NCBI GenBank assembly: GCA_009691855.1
Contig: SIAI01000017.1
Coordinates: forward strand, 1 to 64,000
Reading direction: 5' to 3'
DNA: 64,000 nt
Source: Planctomycetota bacterium
Lineage (GTDB): Bacteria > Planctomycetota > UBA1135 > GCA-002686595
Position numbers and translations under genes: made by a program. Within the stretch, counting starts at the first letter, position 1, and each line of letters begins with the position of its first letter. The notes beneath the pieces were generated by a model. The model did no database searches. It was given only the letters and a program-made list of their open reading frames with translations, and had not been told where the DNA came from. Positions 8,556-17,796 of the stretch are shown here, piece by piece.

Positions 8556-9298
8556 AGCTTCGTCAGCGTCGCCGCCTGCAGCGCGACGGACAGGGGCAGC
8601 AGGATGGCCTGCAAAATCGGGAGCACGTCGCGCGCCGCGTCCGCCGTGTGCGCCCAGCCGCGGCGTCCCACGAAGATCAGGTCGCCCGAGGCGATCGCCG
8701 ACATGACCAGGGGATCGAGGTCCGACACGTCCAGCAAGCGCATGTTCTCCGCGCGCAGCGGGCCGTGCACCCAGGCGACCTGGCGCGTGTTCGCGCTTTC
8801 GTCGGGGCCGCCGGCGCGCGCCAGCGCCTCGAGCAGCGTGGTCGGCCGCTCGAGCGCGTACACGCCAGGTGTGTGCACAGCGCCGTACACGACGTAGCGC
8901 TGCGAACCGAACTCGAGCACCGCCACGTCCACATGGGGCTCCTTCAGGTAGCGCAGCAGACGCTGCTCGAGCACCTCTGCGACTTCGGCGACCGTGGCTC
9001 CGGCCACGGGTACCGCGCCCAGGAGTGGCAGCATCACCGCACCGCTGCCATCCACCGGCGAGCCGGCGCTGCCCTGCTTCCACTCGCCCGAGGAGAGTTC
9101 GGGGTGCGCGAAGACGTTGACGCGCAGCACGTCGCCGGAACCGATCGCGTAGGGCAAGGGCTCGAGCACGGCCGCGTTCGCCGCCAGCGCACCCGCGGGC
9201 GCGTCCAGCACGCGCGGCGGCTCGGAGCGGCAGGCCAGCGACGCCAGCGCGGCCCAGACCAGCAGCGCTCTTCCGCAGACGGCCTCGGAGCGGTTCAT
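8552..9298 (-). CDS. Wza-like outer-membrane polysaccharide export protein
   Basis: This 248-residue protein has a lipoprotein signal (ALASLAC, Cys23). It then has a poly-export domain (YAIGSGDVLRVNVFAHPELS, about residues 60-150) and one SLBB beta-grasp domain (VVYGAVHTPGVYALERP, about 160-215). Proteins of this family form the outer-membrane channel for capsule or exopolysaccharide and work with a Wzz/Wzc co-polymerase, here encoded directly downstream with a four-base overlap. It is shorter than E. coli Wza, which has extra domains, and matches the short single-SLBB form. The C-terminus is hydrophobic (LQAILLPLSVALQAA). The gene follows a glycosyltransferase gene after 14 bases. Confidence 0.9.
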   Translation of the reverse strand: MNRSEAVCGRALLVWAALASLACRSEPPRVLDAPAGALAANAAVLEPLPYAIGSGDVLRVNVFAHPELSSGEWKQGSAGSPVDGSGAVMLPLLGAVPVAGATVAEVAEVLEQRLLRYLKEPHVDVAVLEFGSQRYVVYGAVHTPGVYALERPTTLLEALARAGGPDESANTRQVAWVHGPLRAENMRLLDVSDLDPLVMSAIASGDLIFVGRRGWAHTADAARDVLPILQAILLPLSVALQAATLTKL

Positions 9299-9312
9299 GC
9301 CGTGGGACGGTA

Positions 9313-10473
9313 TCAATCGCCCCGCACCGTTTCGAGATCCGCTCGCGCGGCCGGCGCGTGGAAGTCGCGCCCGAGCCGCGCGCGGTAGAGCTCCAGCACC
9401 GCCTCGTTCACGACCGTCGTCGAGAAGCGCTCCTCGACCAGACGCCGCCCGGCGCGTCCCAGCTCGGCGCGCCGCGCCGGATCCGCCAGCAAGGTCGCGA
9501 TCGCCTGCGCCAGCGCGGGCGCGTCGCGGGCCGGCACGAGCAAGCCGTTGACGCCGTCGCGCACGATCTCGCGGCAGCCCGGCGCGTCGGTGGTGACCAG
9601 CGCCTTGCCGCAGGCCGCGGCCTCGATCAGGGCCAGCGGCACGCCCTCGCGGTAGCTGGAGGGCAGCACCACCAGGGTCGCTGCGCGCAGCACGGGGGCC
9701 ATGTCGGCCACGGCCCCGAGCCAGCGCGCGCGCCCGCTGGCGTGCCAGCGCTCGAGTTCGGCGCGCGGGATCGCGTCGGGGTTGCTCGCATGGGGCTCGC
9801 CGGCCAGCACGATCTCGTGCGCCAAGCCCCGCGCGCGCAGCAAGGCGCTCGCCTCCAGCAGCAGCCCGGGGCCCTTGCTCCACAGCATGCGCGCGCACAG
9901 CAGCACCACCGGGACGCCCTCGGGCTCGGGCCCAGGCGCGAAGCGGCGCGTGTCCACGCCCGCACCCGGCACCACGCTCCAGCGCGCGTTCCGCAGCAGG
10001 CCACGGCGCTGGAAGAGCTCGGCGTCGTCGGGGTTCTGGAACAGCACGTGGCTGCCGCGCAGCGCGAACCCGTAGGCGCGCTCGAGCGTGGCGCGCAGCA
10101 GCGGGCGCCGCGCGCTGAAGGCGTAGCCCAATCCAGGAACGGCGTTCACCACCGCCGGCACGCCGGCCGCACGCGCGGCCAGCGACCCGTACACGATCGG
10201 CAGCAGAGCCACATGGTGCACCAGGTCGGGCCGCAAGCGCCGGTAGCAGCGCACCAGACGCGCCAGGCACAGGGCGTTGCGCGCCTGGCCGAGCACGCTG
10301 CGCGCGAAGCGCAGCGGGATGACGTTCAGGCCCGCGGCCGCGAGCGCGCCCGCGGCCGCGCCCGGATCGGTCGCGACGTGCACCTCACAGCCGCGCTCGC
10401 GCAGCGCCACGGCCAGGTGCAGACGGTGCGACAGGAAGTACCAGCCGTCGGTGACCAGGAACAGGATCCTCAC
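9313..10473 (-). CDS. GT4 family glycosyltransferase
   Basis: This 386-residue GT-B fold enzyme is predicted to transfer a sugar from a nucleotide donor to the growing lipid-linked repeat unit at the cytoplasmic membrane. The N-terminal acceptor domain starts ILFLVTDGWYFLSHR and contains GLGYAF. The C-terminal donor domain has the GT4 signature SSYREGVPLALIEAAACGKA, with the Glu-x7-Glu pattern, and NGLLVPARD. It resembles the PglA/WbnH-type transferases (tentative). The GTG start at 10473 overlaps the asnB stop by four bases (GTGA), so expression is probably coupled. The sugar specificity cannot be read from the sequence. Confidence 0.88.
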   Translation of the reverse strand: MRILFLVTDGWYFLSHRLHLAVALRERGCEVHVATDPGAAAGALAAAGLNVIPLRFARSVLGQARNALCLARLVRCYRRLRPDLVHHVALLPIVYGSLAARAAGVPAVVNAVPGLGYAFSARRPLLRATLERAYGFALRGSHVLFQNPDDAELFQRRGLLRNARWSVVPGAGVDTRRFAPGPEPEGVPVVLLCARMLWSKGPGLLLEASALLRARGLAHEIVLAGEPHASNPDAIPRAELERWHASGRARWLGAVADMAPVLRAATLVVLPSSYREGVPLALIEAAACGKALVTTDAPGCREIVRDGVNGLLVPARDAPALAQAIATLLADPARRAELGRAGRRLVEERFSTTVVNEAVLELYRARLGRDFHAPAARADLETVRGD

Positions 10474-12383
10474 GGCCCGCCCCCGCACTCGGGCAGCCAG
10501 CGCTCCTTCCAGGCCTGGAACTGCAGCACGTCCCACAGGAGATAGCCCCAGTCCGCGCGGCCGTCGCGGTGCTCGCGCCAGTGCGCGCGCACCAGCGTCG
10601 GGTCGAGCACGCCCTCGCGCGCCAGGCGCCGCTCGTCGAGCAGCTCCTCGGCCCAGCCGCGCAGCGGACCGCGCAACCACTGGCTGATGGGGATGCTGAA
10701 GCCCTGCTTGGGACGCTCGAAGAGCGCCAGCGGAACGTAGCGCGCCAGCAGGCGGCGCAGGAGCTGCTTGCCCGGTGCCGGACCGACGCGCAGCGCCAGG
10801 GGCAGGCGCCAGCTGAACTCGACCAGGCGCTGGTCGAGCAGCGGCGCGCGCGCCTCGAGCGACTGCGACATGCTGGCGCGGTCGACCTTGCACAGGATGT
10901 CGCCCGGCAAGTACGTGACGAGGTCGAGCAGCATCATCTCCTCGATGAACTCCGTGCGTCCCGCCAGCGTGTTGTGCTCCAGCAACGTGGTCGGCTCGTG
11001 CGCGCCGAGCACCAGCCGCTCGGGCTGGTCCCAGTGCGAGATCAGCGCGCGGTAGAACGAGGTGCGCGAGCGCGCACCGAACAGCTGGGCCAGGCGCAGC
11101 GTGCGCCGCGGCAAGCGCGACAGGCGCAGCGGCACGCGCGCTCCGGCGCGCTCCAGCGCCTGCGCTAGGCCGCGCGCCACGCCGCCCGGCACGACCGCGA
11201 ACACGCGCCGCCAGCGCTGCGCCAGGTGATAGCGCGCGTAGCCGCCGAAGAGCTCGTCGCCCCCGTCGCCGGAGAGCGCCACGCGCACCTGCGTGCGCGC
11301 CAGGCGCGAGACCAGTAGGGTCGGGATCTGCGAGGAGTCCGCGAAGGGTTCGTCCCACACCTCGGAGAGGTGCGGCACGACCTCCAGCGCCTCCTGCGCC
11401 GACAGGTACAGCTCGGTGTGCTCGGTGCCCAGGTGCGTGGCCACCTTGCGCGCGTACTGGGCTTCGTCGAAGCCCTGCTCGCGGAAGCCGATCGTGAAGG
11501 TACGCACCGGATCCGGACTGGCTTCGCGCATCAGCGCCACGATCAGCGATGAATCGATGCCGCCCGACAGGAAAGCGCCCAGCGGCACGTCGGCGAACAG
11601 GCGCTGGCGCACGGCCGTGCGCAGGTGCTCGAGCAGCGCCTCTTCGGCCTCGAGCGCGTCCATCGGCAAAGGCTGCACGCGCGTGGCGAGCTCGAGCGCG
11701 TCCCAGTACACGTGCTCGCACCCGCTCTCCGCTGCGCTGAACTCCAGCCACGTGCCGGGGCGCAGCTTCTTCACGCCCCGCCAGATGGAGAACGGCGCGG
11801 GCACGTAGTTGTGGCGGAAAAAGAGCGCCAGCGCCTCACGGTCCAGCTCGCCCGCGAACTGCGGGTGCGCCACCAGCGCCTTGAGCTCGGACCCGAACAG
11901 GAGCGTCGTCCCGAAGCTGCCATAGTAGAGCGGCTTCTTGCCCAGGCGGTCGCGGGCCAGGACCAGGCGGCGCTCGCGCTGGTCCCAGCAGGCGAAGGCG
12001 AACATCCCCACCACGCGCTCCAGCGTGCGCGCCGTGCCCCAGCGGTTCAGCGCGCCCAGCAGCACCTCGCTGTCGGAGTGGCCGCGGAAGGCCACGCCCT
12101 CGCGCTCGAGCTCCTCGCGCAGCTCGACGAAGTTGTAGATCTCGCCGTTGAACACCAGCGTGTGGCGTCCGTCGGCGCTGCTCATCGGCTGGTGGCCCTC
12201 GATGCTGAGGTCGACGATCGACAGCCGCCGGAAGCCGAGCGCCACGCCCGAACGCGCATCGGCCCACACGCCGCGATCGTCCGGACCGCGGTGCGCGAGC
12301 GTGTCCGCCATGCGTCCCACGAGGGCGCACAACGCCTCGGCCGGCTGCGTCGGCGCGCCCCAGAACCCGGTGAAGCCGCACAT
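10470..12383 (-). CDS. asnB: Glutamine-dependent asparagine synthase-family amidotransferase
   Basis: This 637-residue, two-domain enzyme has a class II glutaminase domain with the catalytic Cys2 exposed after Met removal (MCGFTGFWG; RRLSIVDLS, NGEIYNF). A synthetase domain with the ATP PP-loop LSGGIDSS follows at 272-279, with GGDELFGGY after it. Family members make asparagine from aspartate, but copies inside polysaccharide clusters often amidate sugar acids or other substrates. In this locus the TviB/TviC pair would supply UDP-GalNAcA, so a WbpS-like role making the uronamide is plausible (inference). The ATG shares one base with the upstream stop (TGATG). A biosynthetic AsnB role cannot be excluded. 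Confidence 0.9.
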   Translation of the reverse strand: MCGFTGFWGAPTQPAEALCALVGRMADTLAHRGPDDRGVWADARSGVALGFRRLSIVDLSIEGHQPMSSADGRHTLVFNGEIYNFVELREELEREGVAFRGHSDSEVLLGALNRWGTARTLERVVGMFAFACWDQRERRLVLARDRLGKKPLYYGSFGTTLLFGSELKALVAHPQFAGELDREALALFFRHNYVPAPFSIWRGVKKLRPGTWLEFSAAESGCEHVYWDALELATRVQPLPMDALEAEEALLEHLRTAVRQRLFADVPLGAFLSGGIDSSLIVALMREASPDPVRTFTIGFREQGFDEAQYARKVATHLGTEHTELYLSAQEALEVVPHLSEVWDEPFADSSQIPTLLVSRLARTQVRVALSGDGGDELFGGYARYHLAQRWRRVFAVVPGGVARGLAQALERAGARVPLRLSRLPRRTLRLAQLFGARSRTSFYRALISHWDQPERLVLGAHEPTTLLEHNTLAGRTEFIEEMMLLDLVTYLPGDILCKVDRASMSQSLEARAPLLDQRLVEFSWRLPLALRVGPAPGKQLLRRLLARYVPLALFERPKQGFSIPISQWLRGPLRGWAEELLDERRLAREGVLDPTLVRAHWREHRDGRADWGYLLWDVLQFQAWKERWLPECGGGP

Positions 12384-13522
12384 CAGCGCGTCCGCTCCGC
12401 GAGCTCGGTGTACAGGCTCTCGTAGGCGCGCGTGACCACGCCCAGCTCGTAGTGCGCCTCGACGCGCGCGCGCCCGAGGGCCCCCAGCCGCGCGCGTTCG
12501 GCGCGCGCCATGCGCCCCAGGCGCGCCAGCCCCGCGCTCAGCGCGGGGAGGTCGTCGGGCGGGACCAGGATGCCGGCCTCGCCCACGATCTCGGCCGAAT
12601 CCCCGGCGGTGCTGGCGAGGCAAGGCAGACCACAGGCGAGCGCCTCGCCCAGCACGTTGGGGAACGCCTCGGTGCTCGAGGGCAGCACCAGGAAGTCGAG
12701 CGCGGCCAGGAGCTCGGGCACGTCGTGGCGCTCGCCCAGGGCCAGCGTGAAGGCCTCGGCCTCCGTGCTGCGCAGCAGCGCCGCGAAGGCCGGATTGTCG
12801 CGCGTCGCGCCTTCGCCCGCGCATACGAGCTGCAAGGGCAACGAGAGCTCGCGCGCCAGGCGCGCGCCGGCGCGCAGGAACAGCGCATGGCCCTTGAGCG
12901 GATGGAAGCGCGCGAGCATGCCCGCCAGCACCGCGCCCGCGGGCACGCCCAGCTCGCTGCGCAGCGCCCGGCGGCGCTCGGCGTCGGGGCGATAGCGCGC
13001 CAGGTCGAAGCCGTTCGGGATGCGCACCCAGCGCCGCGCGCGATAGCCGCTGAGCTCGTGGCTGACGCGCCCGGCGCTCGAGTTGGTCACGATCACCTCG
13101 GGCCGGTGCGACAGGCGCGCGCACAGGCGCGGCGCGAGACGCTTCCGGAACCAGGGCGTCTCCGCGGGCTGCGCCGAGCAGCGCACGTTCCAGGCCAGCG
13201 CCGTCGGACCGCCCGCGCTGAGCGCCAGCGCTGCCAGCAGGTCCGCGTGATACAGCCAGCTCTGCAGCACCTGCGGGCGCCACTGAGCGAGTTGCCGGCG
13301 CAGACGCAGGATCGCGCGCGGGTCGGGCACGCCGCGGCGCATGCCCAGTTCCACGACCTCGATCCCTTGGCGGGTGAGCCGTTCCGCGACCGCCCCGCCC
13401 GCGATCAAGCTGACGACGCGCGCGCGGAAGCGCGCGCGGTCCATGCGCTCGAGGAGCTTCTCGAGCATGCGCTGCGCACCCCCCGTCTCGAGCGAGGTAA
13501 TCACGTGGAGGACCTCGATCAC
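12383..13522 (-). CDS. GT4 family glycosyltransferase
   Basis: This 379-residue GT-B glycosyltransferase has an N-terminal domain opening VLHVITSLETGGAQRMLEKL, where GGAQ is a hallmark of GT4 acceptor domains. The donor domain contains SSTEAFPNVLGEALACGLP and GEAGILVPPDD. It is predicted to add one sugar to the lipid-linked repeat unit in the cytoplasm. The start is GTG at 13522, overlapping the stop of the upstream membrane-protein gene by four bases (GTGA). Its own stop overlaps the asnB start by one base. Donor and linkage are unknown. Confidence 0.88.
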   Translation of the reverse strand: MIEVLHVITSLETGGAQRMLEKLLERMDRARFRARVVSLIAGGAVAERLTRQGIEVVELGMRRGVPDPRAILRLRRQLAQWRPQVLQSWLYHADLLAALALSAGGPTALAWNVRCSAQPAETPWFRKRLAPRLCARLSHRPEVIVTNSSAGRVSHELSGYRARRWVRIPNGFDLARYRPDAERRRALRSELGVPAGAVLAGMLARFHPLKGHALFLRAGARLARELSLPLQLVCAGEGATRDNPAFAALLRSTEAEAFTLALGERHDVPELLAALDFLVLPSSTEAFPNVLGEALACGLPCLASTAGDSAEIVGEAGILVPPDDLPALSAGLARLGRMARAERARLGALGRARVEAHYELGVVTRAYESLYTELAERTR

Positions 13523-14667
13523 GACGGGTGCACAGCCATCTCGCCGAGCGGGAAGCGTAAGCGGCGCGGGGGGCGCGCGAAGACCAGCGCGGCGGCGCGC
13601 GCCAAGCCCTCGAACTGGAACCAGGCCAGCACGAACACCACCTGATAGCGGTGGCGCGGTCCCTGTAGCTCGGGCACGCAGCCGTAGAACAGGACCACGA
13701 GCGCCATGTAGATCAGCGCCAGCCGCGCGCCGGAGTTCGAGCGCGCCAGCGCGACCGCGCCCCACAGCGCGAAGGGCGCGGCGATCCAGTGCAGGATCGC
13801 GGGCACGACCAGGAAGCCGTAGCGCTCCTCGATGCTCCACGGCCGCGGCGTGAACAGGAAGCGTCCCGCGCCGGACAGGGCTCCGCCGGGTTCGACGTAG
13901 CCCTCGGGCAAGGGGCGGCCGATCTGCCACAGCAGGAAGGCCGCGCCGGCCGCCAGCAGCAATCCGCGCCGCTTGCCGCGCAACTCCAGGCAACCCCACA
14001 GCCCGAAGGCGCAGGCGAAAAGGCTGGGGATGTACCAGCGCAGGAAGTACAGCGCGCACGCACTCGCCGCCAGCTGCAGGAGATCCCCGAGGCGCGGCCG
14101 GGGCGCGCGCGCCAAGCTCAGAGCGGCCGCGAACAGGCCGGCCGACAACGCCACGGCCAGCGTGTCCTTCAGATTGACGAACGACGACCAGGCGATGATG
14201 TCCCAGTGCAACATGAAGAACAGCGTCGCCGCGCGCGCGCGCCCGGCGCTCACGCCGGAGAGCCTCAGGATGCGCCAGAAGGCGAGCGCTCCCAGGCCCG
14301 AGGCGAGCACGTTCAGCAGCACGGCCGACCAGTAGTTCTGGCCGAACAAGGCGTGCGCCAGCGCGTTCCAGACGTAGTAGCCGACGTTCTGTCCCCCGGC
14401 GAGATAGAAGAGCCGCGTACTGCCCTCCGGAAACACGAGGGCCAGCGGGTTGGGAGTCCAGGTCAGGAGCTCGGCCGCGTCCTGCGCATAGGAGACGTCG
14501 TCGTACAGCCGCCAGGTGCCGTCGTCCCAACCGCCGAAGTAGGAGAGCGACAGCCCGACGCGCGCGCAGGCCACCAGGAATCCGAGCTTCCAGCCCACGA
14601 CCCGTGCGAGCACGAGCCACAGGAGCAGCGCGACCAGCACGCTCGCGGACAAGAGCTGGATGCTCAA
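13519..14667 (-). CDS. Polytopic membrane protein of the polysaccharide locus
   Basis: This 382-residue protein has about eight to ten hydrophobic helices, including one at 7-25 and others through residue 365. After the first helix it carries an acidic-aromatic loop (GGWDDGTWRLYDDVSYAQDA). Such loops recall GT-C fold (ArnT/PMT-like) glycosyltransferases and some O-antigen polymerases, but no diagnostic motif is certain. It could be a polymerase or a GT-C transferase that uses lipid-linked sugars. The start is a TTG at 14667. A TAGTGT hexamer seven bases upstream supports that position. It is the first gene of the minus-strand block that runs down to 6351. Confidence 0.7.
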   Translation of the reverse strand: MSIQLLSASVLVALLLWLVLARVVGWKLGFLVACARVGLSLSYFGGWDDGTWRLYDDVSYAQDAAELLTWTPNPLALVFPEGSTRLFYLAGGQNVGYYVWNALAHALFGQNYWSAVLLNVLASGLGALAFWRILRLSGVSAGRARAATLFFMLHWDIIAWSSFVNLKDTLAVALSAGLFAAALSLARAPRPRLGDLLQLAASACALYFLRWYIPSLFACAFGLWGCLELRGKRRGLLLAAGAAFLLWQIGRPLPEGYVEPGGALSGAGRFLFTPRPWSIEERYGFLVVPAILHWIAAPFALWGAVALARSNSGARLALIYMALVVLFYGCVPELQGPRHRYQVVFVLAWFQFEGLARAAALVFARPPRRLRFPLGEMAVHPS

Positions 14668-14714
14668 GGCCTGGACACTAGCCCTCGCTCCCCCGGCCCT
14701 GCAATACTCTCGCG
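14668..14714. promoter_or_regulatory. Compact divergent promoter region, both directions likely leaderless
   Basis: Only 47 bases separate two divergent genes. On the minus strand TAGTGT (plus positions 14675-14680) ends seven bases before the TTG start of the membrane-protein gene. On the plus strand AATACT (14703-14708) ends six bases before the GTG start of the glycosyltransferase gene. A start site about seven bases after each hexamer would put the 5' end on or next to the start codon. No -35 element is convincing. Confidence 0.4.
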
Positions 14715-15851
14715 GTGCGCATCGCGCTGCTGGTCTCCTCGCTGTCGGTGGGCGGCACGGAGCGCCAGGCGCTCTTGCTTGCGGGCGGACTGGCGGCGCG
14801 CGGGCACGCGCTGCGGCTGGTGACGCTCTTCCCGGGCGGTGCGCTGGAGGCGGAGGCGCGCGCGCTCGAGCGCGTGCAGCGGGTGCAGCTCTGGGACCAT
14901 GCGCGCGCGCGCCGCGGACTGCGCTTGCTGGCCGCCGCCGGTCGGCTGGCGCGCGCGCTCGCCGACGAGCCGCCGCAGGTCCTCTACTGCCTCGACCATC
15001 CCTCGAACCTGGTCGGCGCCCTGGCCGCGCGGCGCCTGCCCGTGCCGCTGGTGTGGAGCATGCGCGAGTCCAGCGCGCGGCCGGGCTGGAAGCTGTCGCT
15101 CCTGCGCCGCGGCTGCGCGCTGCTGCGCGGACGCGCCGCCTTGCTGATCGCCAACTCCCAGGCCGGCCTCGAACGCATGCGCTCCGTGGGTGCGCTGCCG
15201 CGCCACAGTCTCGTGATCGGGAACGCCGTCGATCCGCTGCGCTTTCGCCCAGCCACGAGCGTCGAGCGCGGCGCCGCGCGCGCCGCCCTGGGCTGGAGCG
15301 ACACGGACCTCGTGGCGGTGCTCGTCGCGCGACTCACGCCGGACAAGGACCACGCCACCTTCCTGCGCGCCGCGGCCCGCGCCGCGGCGCAGGAGGCGCG
15401 CCTGCGCTTCCTGTGCGTCACGCCCGAGCCCGCGCGCCTGTCGCCGGCGCTGGCCGCGCTGGCGGGCGCTCCCGCGCTGGCGGGTCGTCTGCGCTGGCAC
15501 GCGGCCGGGAGCGACGTGCGCTCGGCGCTGGCCTGCGCAGACCTGCTGGTGAGCTCCTCGCTCGCCGAGGGCTTCCCCAACGCGCTGCTCGAGGCGCAGG
15601 CGTGCGCCCTGCCGATCGCCGCGACCGACGCCGGAGCCTCGCGCGAGATCGTCGGCCCGGCGGGCCGGATCGTTCCGCCGCGCGACCCCGCGGCGCTGGC
15701 CGCAGCCGTGGTGGAGCTCGCGCGCCTGACGCCGACGCAGCGTGCGGAGCTCGGCGTGCGCGCGCGCGAGCGCGTGCTGGCGAGCCATTGCGCCGAGCAC
15801 CTGTTGGCCGCGACCGAGGCGGCGCTGGCGCAAGCGCTGCACTCAGCCTGA
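14715..15851 (+). CDS. GT4 family glycosyltransferase
   Basis: This 378-residue GT-B enzyme has an N-terminal domain starting MRIALLVSSLSVGGTERQAL, with the GGTERQ acceptor motif. The C-terminal donor domain has SSLAEGFPNALLEAQACALP and GRIVPPRDP. It is a cytoplasmic or membrane-associated sugar transferase of the polysaccharide locus. The start is GTG with an AT-rich hexamer six bases upstream and no Shine-Dalgarno sequence. It is transcribed alone on the plus strand inside the locus, and its last nine bases overlap the end of the convergent glycosyltransferase gene at 15843. Confidence 0.88.
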   Translation: MRIALLVSSLSVGGTERQALLLAGGLAARGHALRLVTLFPGGALEAEARALERVQRVQLWDHARARRGLRLLAAAGRLARALADEPPQVLYCLDHPSNLVGALAARRLPVPLVWSMRESSARPGWKLSLLRRGCALLRGRAALLIANSQAGLERMRSVGALPRHSLVIGNAVDPLRFRPATSVERGAARAALGWSDTDLVAVLVARLTPDKDHATFLRAAARAAAQEARLRFLCVTPEPARLSPALAALAGAPALAGRLRWHAAGSDVRSALACADLLVSSSLAEGFPNALLEAQACALPIAATDAGASREIVGPAGRIVPPRDPAALAAAVVELARLTPTQRAELGVRARERVLASHCAEHLLAATEAALAQALHSA

Positions 15852-16964
15852 GATGCGCGGGCGCGCGAGCACGCGCTCGACGGCTGCTTCCCAGCGCGGT
15901 ACGACGAGCTCGGGAGCGTAGTCGCGGGCCGTCGCGCGCGCGCCGGCGCCCAGACGCGCGCGCCGCTCGGGTTCGGCCAGCGCCTGCACCAAGGCGAGCT
16001 GCAACGCGCGTGCGTCGTGCGCGGGCACCAGCCAACCACTCTCGTCGTTGGCGAGCAGCTCGCACGCGCCCGTGCCCGTATCCGTGGCCACGCACGCCTT
16101 GCCCAGCGCCATGGCCTCGAGCAGCGCGTTCGGAAAGCCCTCGTAGTGCGACGGCTGCGCGAAGAGCTCGGCGCGCTCCAGCAGCGCCCAGGGGTTGCGC
16201 GAACGCCCGGGAAGCCGCAGACGCGCACCCAGGCCGAGAGCGCTACCCAGGCGTTCGAGCTCGGCGCGCAGGCTGCCCTCGCCGACCAGCACCAGGCTCC
16301 ACTCCGGAACGCGCTCGAGCGCGGCGAAGGCGCGCACCAGGTCGGCGTGGCCCTTCTGCGCCTCCAGACGGCCGAGGGCGAGGACGAAGGGACCGCTCGG
16401 CAGCGCCACGTCGGGCGGCCCGAAGGTCGCGGGGACCTCGACCAGGTTCGGGATCCAGCACACGCGCTCGTGCCCCACCCAGGCGCGCAGCCAGGCGCTC
16501 ACGGCGCGACTGTTCGCGCTGACCAGCGCGGCCCGGCGGTAAGCGTGGCGGCCTAGGGTGCGCCAGGGAGCGCGCAGGGGATGGGCGCGCAGATCCACGC
16601 GCTCCGACAGCACGCAGGGCACGCCCAGCGGGCGCGCGGCGAAGCTCGCCAGCACGTTCATCGACACCGTGAAGGAGAGCAGCGCCTCGCACTCGGAGCT
16701 GCGCAGGGCGGCGCGCAGGGCAGCGATGCGCGCTCGATTCGCGAACAGCGCGCGCCAGCGGTTCGCCGACGGCGCGAGCTGCGCGAGCGCCACGCGGCTC
16801 ACCAGCGGATCGAGCGCGTAGAAGTCGTCGCGCGCGGCCGACAGCGTGATCAGCACCACGCGGTGCCCGCGCCGCGCGAGGTGTCCGGCCAGCGCGCTCG
16901 CCGCGCGCTCGGCGCCGCCCGCGGCCAGGGACGGTACGGCGATCGCCAAGCGGCGCGTGTTCAC
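15843..16964 (-). CDS. GT4 family glycosyltransferase
   Basis: This 373-residue GT-B enzyme begins RRLAIAVPSLAAGGAERAAS (acceptor motif GGAERA). It continues with VLALGRLEAQKGHADLVRAF and SHYEGFPNALLEAMALGKAC, the standard GT4 donor-site signature. That pattern is typical of GalNAc- or GlcNAc-transferring PglJ/PglH-like enzymes, but specificity is not certain. The start is GTG at 16964. On the minus strand TACGGT ends six bases upstream, as at several other genes here. The 3' end overlaps the convergent plus-strand glycosyltransferase gene by nine bases. Confidence 0.88.
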   Translation of the reverse strand: MNTRRLAIAVPSLAAGGAERAASALAGHLARRGHRVVLITLSAARDDFYALDPLVSRVALAQLAPSANRWRALFANRARIAALRAALRSSECEALLSFTVSMNVLASFAARPLGVPCVLSERVDLRAHPLRAPWRTLGRHAYRRAALVSANSRAVSAWLRAWVGHERVCWIPNLVEVPATFGPPDVALPSGPFVLALGRLEAQKGHADLVRAFAALERVPEWSLVLVGEGSLRAELERLGSALGLGARLRLPGRSRNPWALLERAELFAQPSHYEGFPNALLEAMALGKACVATDTGTGACELLANDESGWLVPAHDARALQLALVQALAEPERRARLGAGARATARDYAPELVVPRWEAAVERVLARPRISG

Positions 16965-17028
16965 GCGGCCACCGTAGGCAGGCGGCGCGCCGTCGACAAG
17001 GGCGCGCGCGCCGCCGCCCTCGTGCGCG

Positions 17029-17796
17029 GTGGCCCTTGCAACCACGCGGGTGAAGTGTTCCGCTCCTCGCGTGCTGTCGAGCCCGCCGCCGGTCGAGTCC
17101 CAGGACGCGCTCTGGGACTGGTTCCAGAACGAGGGCGCGCACTCGTTCGCCGGCGCACGCACGCGCCTGGCGTGGCTGGCGCGCCGCCTGCGCGCGCGCG
17201 TCGGCGGGACGCGGCCGCCGGTGCTGGACGTCGGCGTGGGCGCGGGCACCTTCGCGGAACTGGCCCTGGCGCTCGAGCTCGACGTGCACTGCGTGGATCC
17301 GAGCGCGCGCGCGATCGAGGCCCTGCGCACGCGCCTGGCGCTCGGCGACAAGGCGCGCGTGGGCCGGGCCGAGGCCTTGCCCTTCGCCGACGCTTCGTTC
17401 GCGGGCGCGCTGGTCTCCGAGGTGCTCGAGCACCTCGACGAGGTGATCCTCGCCCGTGCGCTGGGCGAACTGGCGGGCGTGCTGCGCCCGGGGGGCTGGC
17501 TGGTCGGCTCGGTGCCCGCGCGCGAGGACCTGGGCGCCAACGCGGTCGTCTGTCCGCGCTGCACGCATCGCTTCCATCGCTGCGGCCACGTGCACGCCTT
17601 CGACGCGCACGAGCTCGCGCGCCGGCTGGCGCGCGCGGGCTTCACGCTCGAGGAGGCCAGCGAACGCCCGTTCCCGTGCTTCGCCGAGCTCAACTGGAAG
17701 GGCAAGCTGGGCGCCGCGCTGCGCCTCGTGCTGTGGCGCCTGGGCGTGCACGGACGCGAGGAGACGCTGGTCTTCGTCGCGCGGCGGGGCGCATGA
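17029..17796 (+). CDS. Class I SAM-dependent methyltransferase with a Cys/His cluster
   Basis: This 255-residue protein has a Rossmann-like methyltransferase fold: motif I VLDVGVGAGTFAELAL (about 64-79), the acidic end of strand 2 VDPSARA, and the motif IV region VSEVLEHLDEV. Unusually it carries VCPRCTHRFHRCGHVHAF at about 169-186, a Cys/His-rich loop that could bind zinc. Proteins of this group in polysaccharide loci methylate sugar or lipid intermediates, but the substrate here is unknown. The start is uncertain: GTG at 17029, 17050 or 17071 would all keep the fold. It overlaps the next methyltransferase gene by four bases (ATGA). Confidence 0.82.
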   Translation: MALATTRVKCSAPRVLSSPPPVESQDALWDWFQNEGAHSFAGARTRLAWLARRLRARVGGTRPPVLDVGVGAGTFAELALALELDVHCVDPSARAIEALRTRLALGDKARVGRAEALPFADASFAGALVSEVLEHLDEVILARALGELAGVLRPGGWLVGSVPAREDLGANAVVCPRCTHRFHRCGHVHAFDAHELARRLARAGFTLEEASERPFPCFAELNWKGKLGAALRLVLWRLGVHGREETLVFVARRGA

